A DNA stretch of 64,000 bases from contig NZ_BAAAWE010000001.1 of NCBI RefSeq assembly GCF_039534915.1, positions 6,076,001-6,140,000 of the forward strand, in the 5' to 3' direction. The notes beneath the pieces were generated by a model that did no database searches, was not told where the DNA came from, and saw nothing but the letters and a program-made list of their open reading frames with translations. This stretch comes from Streptomyces roseofulvus. Its GTDB lineage: Bacteria > Actinomycetota > Actinomycetes > Streptomycetales > Streptomycetaceae. Positions 57,701 through 64,000 of the stretch are shown one piece after another; the first letter of the stretch is position 1, and every line of letters starts with the position of its first letter. The position numbers and the translations under genes were made by a program.

Positions 57701-60700
57701 CTGGCTGAGTTCACGCAGCAGGTCGCCCGCGCTGCGCCGTTCGGCGAGCAGTTCCCGGCGTTCGCGGTCCTGGACGACGTCCGTGCGGACCAGGTGCTCG
57801 GCGGCCTCGTCGATCGCGGCGATCCGGCGCCGGAGCTCCTCGCGCCGGCCGGTCCAGTCCTCCTCCGCCTCCTGCAGCGCCCGGACGATGCCGCCGGTGG
57901 CGTACGCCCTGAGCTCGTCCGCCGCGTACGGCGAGACGCCGCCGTCGGCATCGTCGCCGCCCCCCGGGAACAGGGCGAGGAACTCCTCGACCAGCGTGGC
58001 GCCGTGGGTCTGTGCGGCGTCCGCCAGGTCCTGGCACCAGCCCGTGGTGCCGAACAGGGCGGAGGACAACCGGGGCACCGGCTGCAGGAGTTCGCCGTCG
58101 GACGTCCGCAGCCCGCCGCTCGCCGCGAGGTCGAGGAGCCGGGCCGTGTACTGGCGGCGCAGGATCTCCACGGCCGACAGGTAGCAGCCGGGAGGAAGGA
58201 TCGCCCCCGCGATCATCTCCGACGGCTCGTCCAGGTAGTACAGGTCGCGGGCGCGGCGCCCGCCGAAGGCGACCACCAGCGCGTTGCCCGTCCGGCGTCC
58301 CGCGCGGCCCGCCCGCTGCACGTAGTTGGCGGGGCCCTTGGGCAGGGAACCGAGCAGCACGGCGGACAACTCGCCGATGTCGATGCCGAGTTCCAGCGTC
58401 GGCGTGCACGACAGCACGTTCGGGTCGGTGTAGTGCGTGCCCGCCTTGAAGCTGCGCTCGACGCGCTCCCGCTCCGGCCTGGTGAGCATGCCCGTGTGCT
58501 CCGCGGTGACCACGCGGAACGTCCCGCCGGTCAGGTAGAGCCGGCGGTAGTAGTCGCCGGTGTAGTCCCGCTCGCGGACCGCCGATCCGAACCCGGAGGT
58601 ACCGGACCCGCTGCGCGGCATGCCCGCCTGGGGCGGGGTCAACAGTCCCTTGCACCGGTAGCGCGGGCACGGGTGCCCGTACCAGCGGGTGCGCCGCTCC
58701 GGCGCCACGACCTGTTGCCAGCCGCAGTCCTCGCAGCTGACGAACGCCTTGTTGACGACGGCGTCGTCGAGCAGTCGTGCCTCGATGTGCCCCGGCTGCA
58801 GTCCGTAGAGCCGTGTCTGCCGGTCCCGGGCGGTGCGCACCGCGAGGACCCGCTCGTCGGCGAGGGCGGGCAGCAGCCGCCGCAGGTACTCGGTGGCGCC
58901 GGCGGCGTCCAGGCCGAGACAGCGGCGGGTCCAGTCCTGGTACCAGCCCAGCCGGCCGGTGATCGCGTCGAACTCCGACCTGTCCTTCTGCCCGTCCAGC
59001 AGGAAGCGGGGCGGAGCCACGCCTTCGGGGAACGCGGGCATGCCTTCCGGCCTGCGGCCGGAGATGAGGTACCGGTTGGTGCCGGCCTCCTTCATCCAGG
59101 TGTCGAGCCACCGGTGGTGCACCGCGCCCCGCAGCCGCAGCCGCTCCAGCAGGCCGCGGACGTAGGCGAGGTAGCGGTCGGGCGTGGGCAGTCCGCCGGC
59201 GACGAGGAGCTGGCCCGGCAGGGCCAGGTGGATGTCGCGGGCGAGCGCCGTGACGCGCTCGGGCTCCGCGACGACCACTTCGGCCGCGGCGGTCCGCGTC
59301 AGCTCCAGGGTGCGGCCCATGCGGCTGCGCAGCCCGAACTCCATGACGGTGGCGAAGGCGAGACGCTCGCCGATCAGCTTCCACGTCCGTGCGTCGCCGG
59401 TGCCGCGTCCCGACAGGAGCCGGTCGACTCCGGGCTCGTCGTGCAGGTCGGGAGGCACGACGGCGGCCAGCGCCTCGGGGTCGTCCACCGACTCCAGGAC
59501 GTGCCCGATCAGGTCGTTGAGCGCGGTCGGCGCGCCCGACTCGTCCAGGTTGTGGGCGAGCAGCGAGCGCAGCGAGAACTTGTACGAGGCGTTCGCGACG
59601 TATCCGGCCCGGTGGGCGGCGTCCTGCGTGGAGTCGTTGAAGAGCAGCGTCTTGCGCTCCTCCGGTACGAGCGCGATGTCGCCGCCCGTGAACAGCTGGG
59701 TGACGGTCGCCGAGGCGAGCGCCGCCTGCGCGGTGCCGAGGAAGCGGATGCTGTTGTCGGTGTGGCAGGCCGGGCAGCGGTCGTCCTTGGCGGCCCGGTC
59801 GGCCGACTTCTTGTCGAGCACGGCAAGGGCGAACCAGGCGTCGATCAGGTCGCCCGCGTCCGACGGCGTCGGCAGCCGGTAGGTGCCCTGCCCGCCGTCG
59901 AGCACCACGACCGACAGCGGGTCGACCCCGCCGCCGTCCGACGGGCGCGCACCGGTCAGCGCGTCCAATGTCTGCTGCCGCTCGCTCTGCGTGGCGGCGA
60001 TGAAGTAGCGCAGGCGCCGCTTGTCCCGGCCCACGGACGCCCGCCAGATCCGGTCCTGGGCCATGACCAGCCGCTGCGGGTCCGCCTCGGGGGACAGCGC
60101 GGCCCAGCCGGAACGGCCGCAGTTGCGGCAGTACACCGCTGGCAGATGCACCTCGGCCGGCCGGACCGCGGTGTCCGCCCCGGGCAGCGGCTGCGGCCGC
60201 GCCGAGGCCGATGGCCAGCCGGCGGACGACCCGTCGGACTCCTCGTCGCCGGCCGGGGCGGCGTGCAGCGCGGCACGGCGCGCCGCCGTGCGGTCGTCCT
60301 CGTACCAGCGGAACTCCGGGGCCGCCCCCACGCCCCGCAGCACCCGGGTGACGGGCCGGACCCACAGGTGGGCCTCGATGTGCAGCAGCGGCCGGGGCCG
60401 GCGTTCGTCGGACTCCGGGTCGCGCGCTGCCGACAGGAGGGCGACGAACCGCGACAGCGCCTGGAGCACGAGCTGCGGGTTCTCCCGCGCGGTGCGGCCC
60501 CACGCGTACCCGAAGCGGGCCAGCCGGTCCCGCAGCCCCCACTCGTCCAGCGGATCCCCGCCGAGCAGCGACAGCACGCCGTGGGTGAAGTCGTGGCGCT
60601 TGAGCAGCCGTCCGATGCGAAAGGCGTCGAGGCCGGAGCGGCCGAGCAGCCGCTCCGCCAGCCCGTCCAGGTCCAGCAGATCGGGCTGGGCCTCCACACC

Positions 60701-61714
60701 GGGACCGCCCGAACACGTGATGACCTCCTGCGGTGTCGGCGGCTCGGGCAGCTCGTAGTCCACGGCGCCCGTGAACTCCTCGGCCGACATCCGCTCCTCG
60801 CCGACCACCGCGTCCGCCGGGAAGGGCATCCCGAACACCCGCGACGCCACGTCGAGGATGCCGCCGGCCTCCTTGCCCGCGGCGTCCGCCGGGCCTTCGC
60901 CCAGGGTCGCCGAGGTCGCCACCGGACAGATCGACCCGAGCGGCCGGCCCGGCCGTGACGCACCGGTCGCCGCGGCCAGCCGCCGCAGCAGCATGGCCAC
61001 GTCGGTGCCCTGCGCCCCGTCGTACGTGTGGAACTCGTCCAGCACGACGTACGTGAGGTCGGCGCCTTCCCACAGGGAGCGGTCCTCGCCGCGCTGGAGC
61101 AGCAGGTCGAGCATCTTGTAGTTGGTGATCAGCACGTCCGGCGGCGACACGCGCATCTCCTCGCGCCGGGTCATCACCCGGCGGAAGTCCGTGTCGGGAC
61201 GGTCGCCGATGTACAGACCGGCCGTCACCTGCGCCAGCTCGGGCCGCGCCAGGTAGTCGCCGATGCGGCCGGCCTGGTCGGTGGCGAGCGCGTTCATCGG
61301 GTACAGCAGGACGGCCTTGACGCCCCGGTTGCCGCGCGCCCGCTCGCGGCGGCAGTGGTCGAGCACCGGGATCAGGAACGACTCCGTCTTGCCGGAGCCC
61401 GTCCCGGTGGTCACCAGCGTCGGCCGGGCCGGACCGTGCAGCGTGGACAGCCGCGCCCACGCCCGGGCCTGGTGCCGGTACGGGGCGAAGCCGGGGAACC
61501 CGGCCGTCCACTCCAGCTCCCGCTGCCAGCCGTCGTCGGCCACGTGGAACGGCGTCCGGATCCGGAGGTACGGCCCCCGGAAGATCCCCGTCTCGGGATG
61601 CCCGAGAAAGCGCTCCAGGGCACGCCGGGTGCCCTCGTCGGCGAGGGCGTACGTCGTCGTGAGGTACTGCGTCAGACTGCCGCGCAACTGGGCGGCGGCC
61701 ATGGTGGGCTTCAC
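54743..61714 (-). CDS. Giant DEAD/DEAH helicase with DUF1998 and nuclease-like C-terminal domains (DruE-like)
   Basis: The 2323-aa protein opens with a superfamily 2 helicase: YRHQARAWARL, Walker A TGTGSGKTESF near residue 100, DEFHTYDGAQ near 224, ATSATLGEG, and motif VI QRAGRAGRR. Zinc cysteines follow (CEDCGWQQ, CPRCGG), then the DUF1998/MZB cysteine cluster (CGCREKGLDGCHQCLLRR) near 1750. Near residues 1880-1930 a DUF559/Vsr-like nuclease fold appears (VAVYLDGFAYHAT; SEGLRVFQLSYDDV). A second short element with AELAWPAARVGVVLA ends the chain. This architecture recalls DruE of Druantia and other phage-defence helicases. GTG 61714 has AAGGGGA upstream; ATG 61702 is an alternative. A TATACGGT box lies at 61755-61762. 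Confidence 0.85.
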   Translation of the reverse strand: MKPTMAAAQLRGSLTQYLTTTYALADEGTRRALERFLGHPETGIFRGPYLRIRTPFHVADDGWQRELEWTAGFPGFAPYRHQARAWARLSTLHGPARPTLVTTGTGSGKTESFLIPVLDHCRRERARGNRGVKAVLLYPMNALATDQAGRIGDYLARPELAQVTAGLYIGDRPDTDFRRVMTRREEMRVSPPDVLITNYKMLDLLLQRGEDRSLWEGADLTYVVLDEFHTYDGAQGTDVAMLLRRLAAATGASRPGRPLGSICPVATSATLGEGPADAAGKEAGGILDVASRVFGMPFPADAVVGEERMSAEEFTGAVDYELPEPPTPQEVITCSGGPGVEAQPDLLDLDGLAERLLGRSGLDAFRIGRLLKRHDFTHGVLSLLGGDPLDEWGLRDRLARFGYAWGRTARENPQLVLQALSRFVALLSAARDPESDERRPRPLLHIEAHLWVRPVTRVLRGVGAAPEFRWYEDDRTAARRAALHAAPAGDEESDGSSAGWPSASARPQPLPGADTAVRPAEVHLPAVYCRNCGRSGWAALSPEADPQRLVMAQDRIWRASVGRDKRRLRYFIAATQSERQQTLDALTGARPSDGGGVDPLSVVVLDGGQGTYRLPTPSDAGDLIDAWFALAVLDKKSADRAAKDDRCPACHTDNSIRFLGTAQAALASATVTQLFTGGDIALVPEERKTLLFNDSTQDAAHRAGYVANASYKFSLRSLLAHNLDESGAPTALNDLIGHVLESVDDPEALAAVVPPDLHDEPGVDRLLSGRGTGDARTWKLIGERLAFATVMEFGLRSRMGRTLELTRTAAAEVVVAEPERVTALARDIHLALPGQLLVAGGLPTPDRYLAYVRGLLERLRLRGAVHHRWLDTWMKEAGTNRYLISGRRPEGMPAFPEGVAPPRFLLDGQKDRSEFDAITGRLGWYQDWTRRCLGLDAAGATEYLRRLLPALADERVLAVRTARDRQTRLYGLQPGHIEARLLDDAVVNKAFVSCEDCGWQQVVAPERRTRWYGHPCPRYRCKGLLTPPQAGMPRSGSGTSGFGSAVRERDYTGDYYRRLYLTGGTFRVVTAEHTGMLTRPERERVERSFKAGTHYTDPNVLSCTPTLELGIDIGELSAVLLGSLPKGPANYVQRAGRAGRRTGNALVVAFGGRRARDLYYLDEPSEMIAGAILPPGCYLSAVEILRRQYTARLLDLAASGGLRTSDGELLQPVPRLSSALFGTTGWCQDLADAAQTHGATLVEEFLALFPGGGDDADGGVSPYAADELRAYATGGIVRALQEAEEDWTGRREELRRRIAAIDEAAEHLVRTDVVQDRERRELLAERRSAGDLLRELSQSSAHGTLVELGLLPNYSLTDTTTQLEATLYWTETADDEEDTRPENPAGDPAKRVYRSETRDYERSRKLALTELAPGNSFYVNGYRHVVRALDVGTPDRRAWAEWRLCPACGYVRTHDARKDTSPCPRCGGREIADAGCVQYVLQPRRVVSRDKRDDARVRDDRDERDRRHYAVLTTVDVDPERITPGSWRHETAVFGVDFTRHAKIRTLNLGLDREEGSSTVPLAGADVRLNPFYVCTGCGGATAEGRPVVDVPQHALTDSSAASTAAAAHHLLWCPRRRTREAPAAGPAEQQGKREDVPLLLAHELTTEAVRILLPASVARAKERLASFTAALFAGIAAQYGGDPDHIDIAEATMPDHLGADGSDWPRRFLVVYDRLPGGTGYLHRLASADGFRDVLLKARDVIEDCGCREKGLDGCHQCLLRRVPAADYDKVSRNEVRQMLEDLLGEDGSRWRTSPVATTRHIPLERQAESDLEILFIETLQEWARLADSGATADAYTTSAGTYALDLRLTGDDGTTVSWRVSQQRALDGTRPDILLERLDAPGPRVAVYLDGFAYHATPEHNRLADDATKRTGLRSEGLRVFQLSYDDVKEWRERVRDTGYAAAGPADPVWQPYPADAQNRARDYYSRIGGGLPGELSDAVWVNPARLLLAYLRTPDAARWQRRTEAAAAGLIGAAGVRAAALGTDGLGPALLSALGGGTVTGPAGPVRLVYGPDASGCRLVLAADGRRTPPVWTGLTVLDDSAEAIADARAHRRRWRAWLYWSNVLQFLDHGGGDSAQLTTSLVDGFATEALTVTGGEGWLQSARTEIPRKESAPVAAEAAAVEVGAVRDGTPAAAVAAAAASAGVTAAAAEPVAATVTGRDPGWDPVLEFLDPDEAGLAELALSLAEAGVPAPEDGHELDERGWQAELAWPAARVGVVLAARDDGPEPDHEAADRDKAFAAAGWDVRTATAWDAAELAARLLGRGRDTNHDSTSDGEHTR

Positions 61715-61820
61715 GACGGTCCCCTTTTTCTTGCCGATGCCCTGATGATCGATACCACCGTATAAGGAAGCCGATCCCTACACTGACGCCCCTCTGCAGG
61801 AGGGGAGCGGTGGAGGTGAC

Positions 61821-62459
61821 CTACGTAGCCCAAGTGGCCAATTCTGCAGCAAAGTCCCGGAATGACCGATTGTTGCCCTTGGGTTTAGCGCTGACATGGC
61901 CGTTCTGTACGGCTGCCTCCATGATCAGCGGCGAGTCGGATTCGCGATACGGAGGCTTGCCCAGGTGTCGTCGCAGATGTTCCTTGGGGTTCGGCACATA
62001 CGCGAGGTCTCTGCGGCAGTCCTCGGGGCGCATCGCCCAGCCTCGTCGCACCTTCGGGAAGGCGTCGGGGAACTGCATTAGCCACGCCTCCATCTCCACT
62101 GCTGCCAATGCCAGAGCGGACGGGCAGGGCAGGCCGTTGGCCAGTTGAGCAGAGACCCGGGCTCGGACTCTGTCGTAGTTTTCGTCGGCCACACCGTCGA
62201 GGTCCGCATGGACAACGACACCGGCCAGTTCGGCCTTGCAGTCCTTCGCCTTGGCCAGAGCGTTCTTGCGGAGGGTCTCGACGCGAGGGCTGAGCTGATT
62301 GATTGCCGCCGCCAGCTTGATCTTGTCCTTGATCATTTCGATCTTCGGGCACGGACCGGGATGCAGCGCGCGTATCAGATGCCGGAGAACCTCACGGTCG
62401 TTGTCGCTCTCGCCGGCGACGATGATGACGGATGGGGGCTTCCGAGACCGCTGATTCAC
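61821..62459 (-). CDS. TOPRIM-like/DUF4276-like effector of an AAA-ATPase pair
   Basis: The 212-aa protein has a TOPRIM-type acidic pattern: SVIIVAGESDNDREVL with Glu near residue 17, and VVVHADLDGVAD with the DxD near 85. EMEAWLMQFPDAFPK and a basic C-terminus follow. OLD nucleases and the AriB effector of PARIS use a similar fold to cut DNA or tRNA. ATG 62459 overlaps the ATPase stop (ATGA). The family label is tentative (DUF4276 or DUF4435 are alternatives), but the ATPase-TOPRIM two-gene logic is clear. Confidence 0.65.
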   Translation of the reverse strand: MNQRSRKPPSVIIVAGESDNDREVLRHLIRALHPGPCPKIEMIKDKIKLAAAINQLSPRVETLRKNALAKAKDCKAELAGVVVHADLDGVADENYDRVRARVSAQLANGLPCPSALALAAVEMEAWLMQFPDAFPKVRRGWAMRPEDCRRDLAYVPNPKEHLRRHLGKPPYRESDSPLIMEAAVQNGHVSAKPKGNNRSFRDFAAELATWAT

Positions 62460-63751
62460 AGGGCGCCTCCCAGGGACCCGGAGTACCAGAGGTTGCCCAT
62501 GGGCTCGTACTCGGACTCCTCGATCACTTCACGTAGGTCCTTGAGCCTGCGGGCGGGGATGACGGAGGCTCCATTGGGGCCGCGCTCACAGGGGACGAAC
62601 TCCTCGGGCTCCAGCTCGCTGACGAAGACAGGTGAATGGGTGGTGACCAGGTACTGACTTCTCTCGCTCGCCTCGCGGAGTCGCTCCGACATCAGGCTCA
62701 AGGCGTGCGGATGGATTCCGTGGTCGATCTCTTCGATACAGGTGAGGAGCGGAGGGTTCGGATCATGGAAGATCGCGAGCATGCACAGGATACGGACGGT
62801 GCCCCAAGACGCCTCCGCCAGGCGGGTTCGACCTCGTAGCCCATTCTCTTCCAGCTCCACCGCGGTTCGATGCGACACGAGACCGGGCGGGTCCACGAGA
62901 TGGATGTTCCGGATCTGAGGAACCACCTTCCGGACGTCCTCGACAAGCAGCTCCCAGGCGTCCCCGTCTTCCTTGAGCCCGCGCAGGAAGTCGGCCAGGT
63001 TGGCGGCGTCGCTTCTGAGGTGCCCGCCGGACTCGCTGATGCCCCACGGCTTGCGGGCGAGCCTGACGTCCGGGTCGAACACGCGGATCCGGGCGAGATG
63101 ATGCCGTACGTTGCCAATGGCCCTGGCCGACGGGCTGTCTCTGTGAAGGGGTAGTGCCCGATCGCCCTGCAGGGCGGAGGACAGTCGACCGATCTTGGCC
63201 GTCCCGCACGGATGGTCCGCCTCGAGCGGGCTGTCGACTGTCAGCGCATCATTCGTCAGTCCGACCGTGGTCTCGACACCCTCCAGCGGATGCTGGGTGA
63301 ACCGCTCACGCCGGTACATGGTGTGGCTCTGCCGGGAGCCTTCCGGCAGCCGGCGGCGGTCGATGCTCAGCTCGTACCGGTCGGGCTCGTCCTCCGAGGC
63401 GAAGTCCGACCAGATGCCCTCGATGCCGACCGATATACGCGACACCGGCCTCGGGCCGCCGCGGAAGGCCAGCACATCGAACCCGCCCTGGGTGTTCAGC
63501 GCCGGTTCGATCCCCTCACGGGACACATCGCCCAGGAAGTTCAGGGCGTGCAGGACGTTCGACTTGCCCGCGGCGTTGGGTCCGACCATGACCGTCAGCG
63601 GGCCCAGCGGCAGCTTCACGTCCGTCAGGGTGCGGAAGTTCCGGACCGTCAGTCCGAGAATCCGGTGGTTCAAACGCGTGCCCAATCGTGGAGCAGCCGG
63701 GCGCAGCACGGCCGGTGTCGACAAGCGGTGCCACGGCAGACGCACGGTCAT
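62456..63751 (-). CDS. AAA_21/OLD-like ATPase, sensor of a probable defence pair
   Basis: The 431-aa protein has the SMC/RecF-like ATPase N-terminus LTVRNFRTLTDVKLPLGPL with Walker A MVGPNAAGKSNVLHAL (Gly57-Ser64). The Walker B/D-loop is LLTCIEEIDHGIHPHAL and the switch region is YLVTTHSPVFVSEL. Such ATPases detect phage interference proteins or DNA ends and license an associated nuclease. It is coupled to the TOPRIM-like gene. ATG 63751 gives about 30 residues before the conserved strand; an internal start is possible. Codon bias is weaker than in neighbours, consistent with horizontal acquisition. Confidence 0.78.
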   Translation of the reverse strand: MTVRLPWHRLSTPAVLRPAAPRLGTRLNHRILGLTVRNFRTLTDVKLPLGPLTVMVGPNAAGKSNVLHALNFLGDVSREGIEPALNTQGGFDVLAFRGGPRPVSRISVGIEGIWSDFASEDEPDRYELSIDRRRLPEGSRQSHTMYRRERFTQHPLEGVETTVGLTNDALTVDSPLEADHPCGTAKIGRLSSALQGDRALPLHRDSPSARAIGNVRHHLARIRVFDPDVRLARKPWGISESGGHLRSDAANLADFLRGLKEDGDAWELLVEDVRKVVPQIRNIHLVDPPGLVSHRTAVELEENGLRGRTRLAEASWGTVRILCMLAIFHDPNPPLLTCIEEIDHGIHPHALSLMSERLREASERSQYLVTTHSPVFVSELEPEEFVPCERGPNGASVIPARRLKDLREVIEESEYEPMGNLWYSGSLGGAL

Positions 63752-63966
63752 GTACGTGCAGACGTCGTGGGGGTCGGCTGCCGAGCTTCACGAACAGTAC
63801 CTCGCTGGTCACAGCGCTACCAGGTTCTTGAACGTTCCAGCCAAGAAGGCTGAAAAGGCGTCATTACGCACAGCGGCGATGCGGCGGATCCTGAAGCGGC
63901 GAGCAAGAAGGAACGAGGGAGAAGCGCGAGGGAAGAGGACGCGGGCCGAGCCGAGGGGGAGCCGCC

Positions 63967-64000
63967 ATGTCCGGACCGCTGTACGTTCCCGTCCTGCCGG
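63967..64000 (+). CDS. Start of a gene running off the window, possibly a T4 beta-like protein
   Basis: GGGGGAG stands 6 nt before ATG 63967, and eleven codons (MSGPLYVPVLP) are visible. I recall streptomycete proteins of the phage T4 beta-protein family starting in this way, which would suit the defence-rich surroundings. So few residues prove little. Confidence 0.35.
   Translation, partial: MSGPLYVPVLP

Noticed and set aside
56444..60958. 1504-codon + strand frame opposite the giant helicase
   Set aside because: It has no motif and an amino-acid composition typical of antisense reading. The - strand frame has complete helicase motifs.
1..64000. tRNA or rRNA genes
   Set aside because: No cloverleaf-like sequence with a TTCGA-type T-loop in the right context, and no rRNA-like stretch, was recognised by eye. 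A covariance-model scan would be decisive.

Overview
The window is about 72% GC, with strong G/C bias at third codon positions, many GTG starts, leaderless -10/ATG arrangements and 4-nt ATGA/GTGA gene overlaps. This points to an actinomycete, almost certainly Streptomyces. Several neighbourhoods look like core Streptomyces chromosome (TrkA/KimA potassium genes, an RNA methyltransferase, a SepF-like cell-division gene, an LLM oxidoreductase, Hen1-Pnkp, arginine deiminase and ornithine carbamoyltransferase). From memory the outer parts resemble the S. coelicolor SCO5900-SCO5980 segment; I could not check this.

Layout. 1-3.8 kb: potassium transport and an RNA m5U-type methyltransferase. 3.8-10.7 kb: a hemicellulose cassette, with a membrane-anchored ECF sigma factor carrying its own AbfB sugar-binding domain, a GH10-CBM13-GH62 xylanase/arabinofuranosidase and a GH74 xyloglucanase. 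10.7-15.1 kb: a tightly overlapped lipid-modification operon (flavoprotein, DUF1365, cyclopropane synthase, an in-frame remnant of a second synthase, DUF1295). 15.2-17.6 kb: cytochrome bd oxidase cydAB. 18.1-21.4 kb: a three-gene operon for a PrnB-type haem enzyme, a flavin monooxygenase and a SAM methyltransferase. The prnB-like and cydA upstream regions are diverged copies of each other, each with the same operator-like inverted repeat and a short leader ORF. Decayed exporter and methyltransferase fragments lie at 22.1-22.9 kb. 23.1-24.3 kb: a saccharopine-dehydrogenase-like gene.

25.2-40.7 kb: mainly core-type genes on the + strand, namely GHMP kinase, PLP aminotransferase, SepF-like, AAA protein plus MazG-type pyrophosphohydrolase, F420/LLM enzyme, homocysteine methyltransferase, Hen1-Pnkp RNA repair, a repeat-rich spacer, arcA and argF. 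40.7-46.4 kb: an anti-sigma-type ATPase, PaaX regulator, aryl-CoA ligase, RidA and a DHA2 exporter.

46.5-64 kb: a probable genome-defence/stress island on the - strand. It holds a four-gene operon (repeat-rich scaffold, 95-aa protein, GrpE-like, zinc-ribbon Hsp70), a coupled pair of a 2323-aa DUF1998 helicase and a UvrD helicase fused to a RelE-like domain, and a coupled AAA ATPase/TOPRIM-like pair.

The most novel-looking pieces are the prnB-like operon sharing a control region with the bd oxidase, the RelE-UvrD/DUF1998 helicase pair, and the zinc-ribbon Hsp70 operon. All functions are read from sequence and memory of families; no database search was possible.
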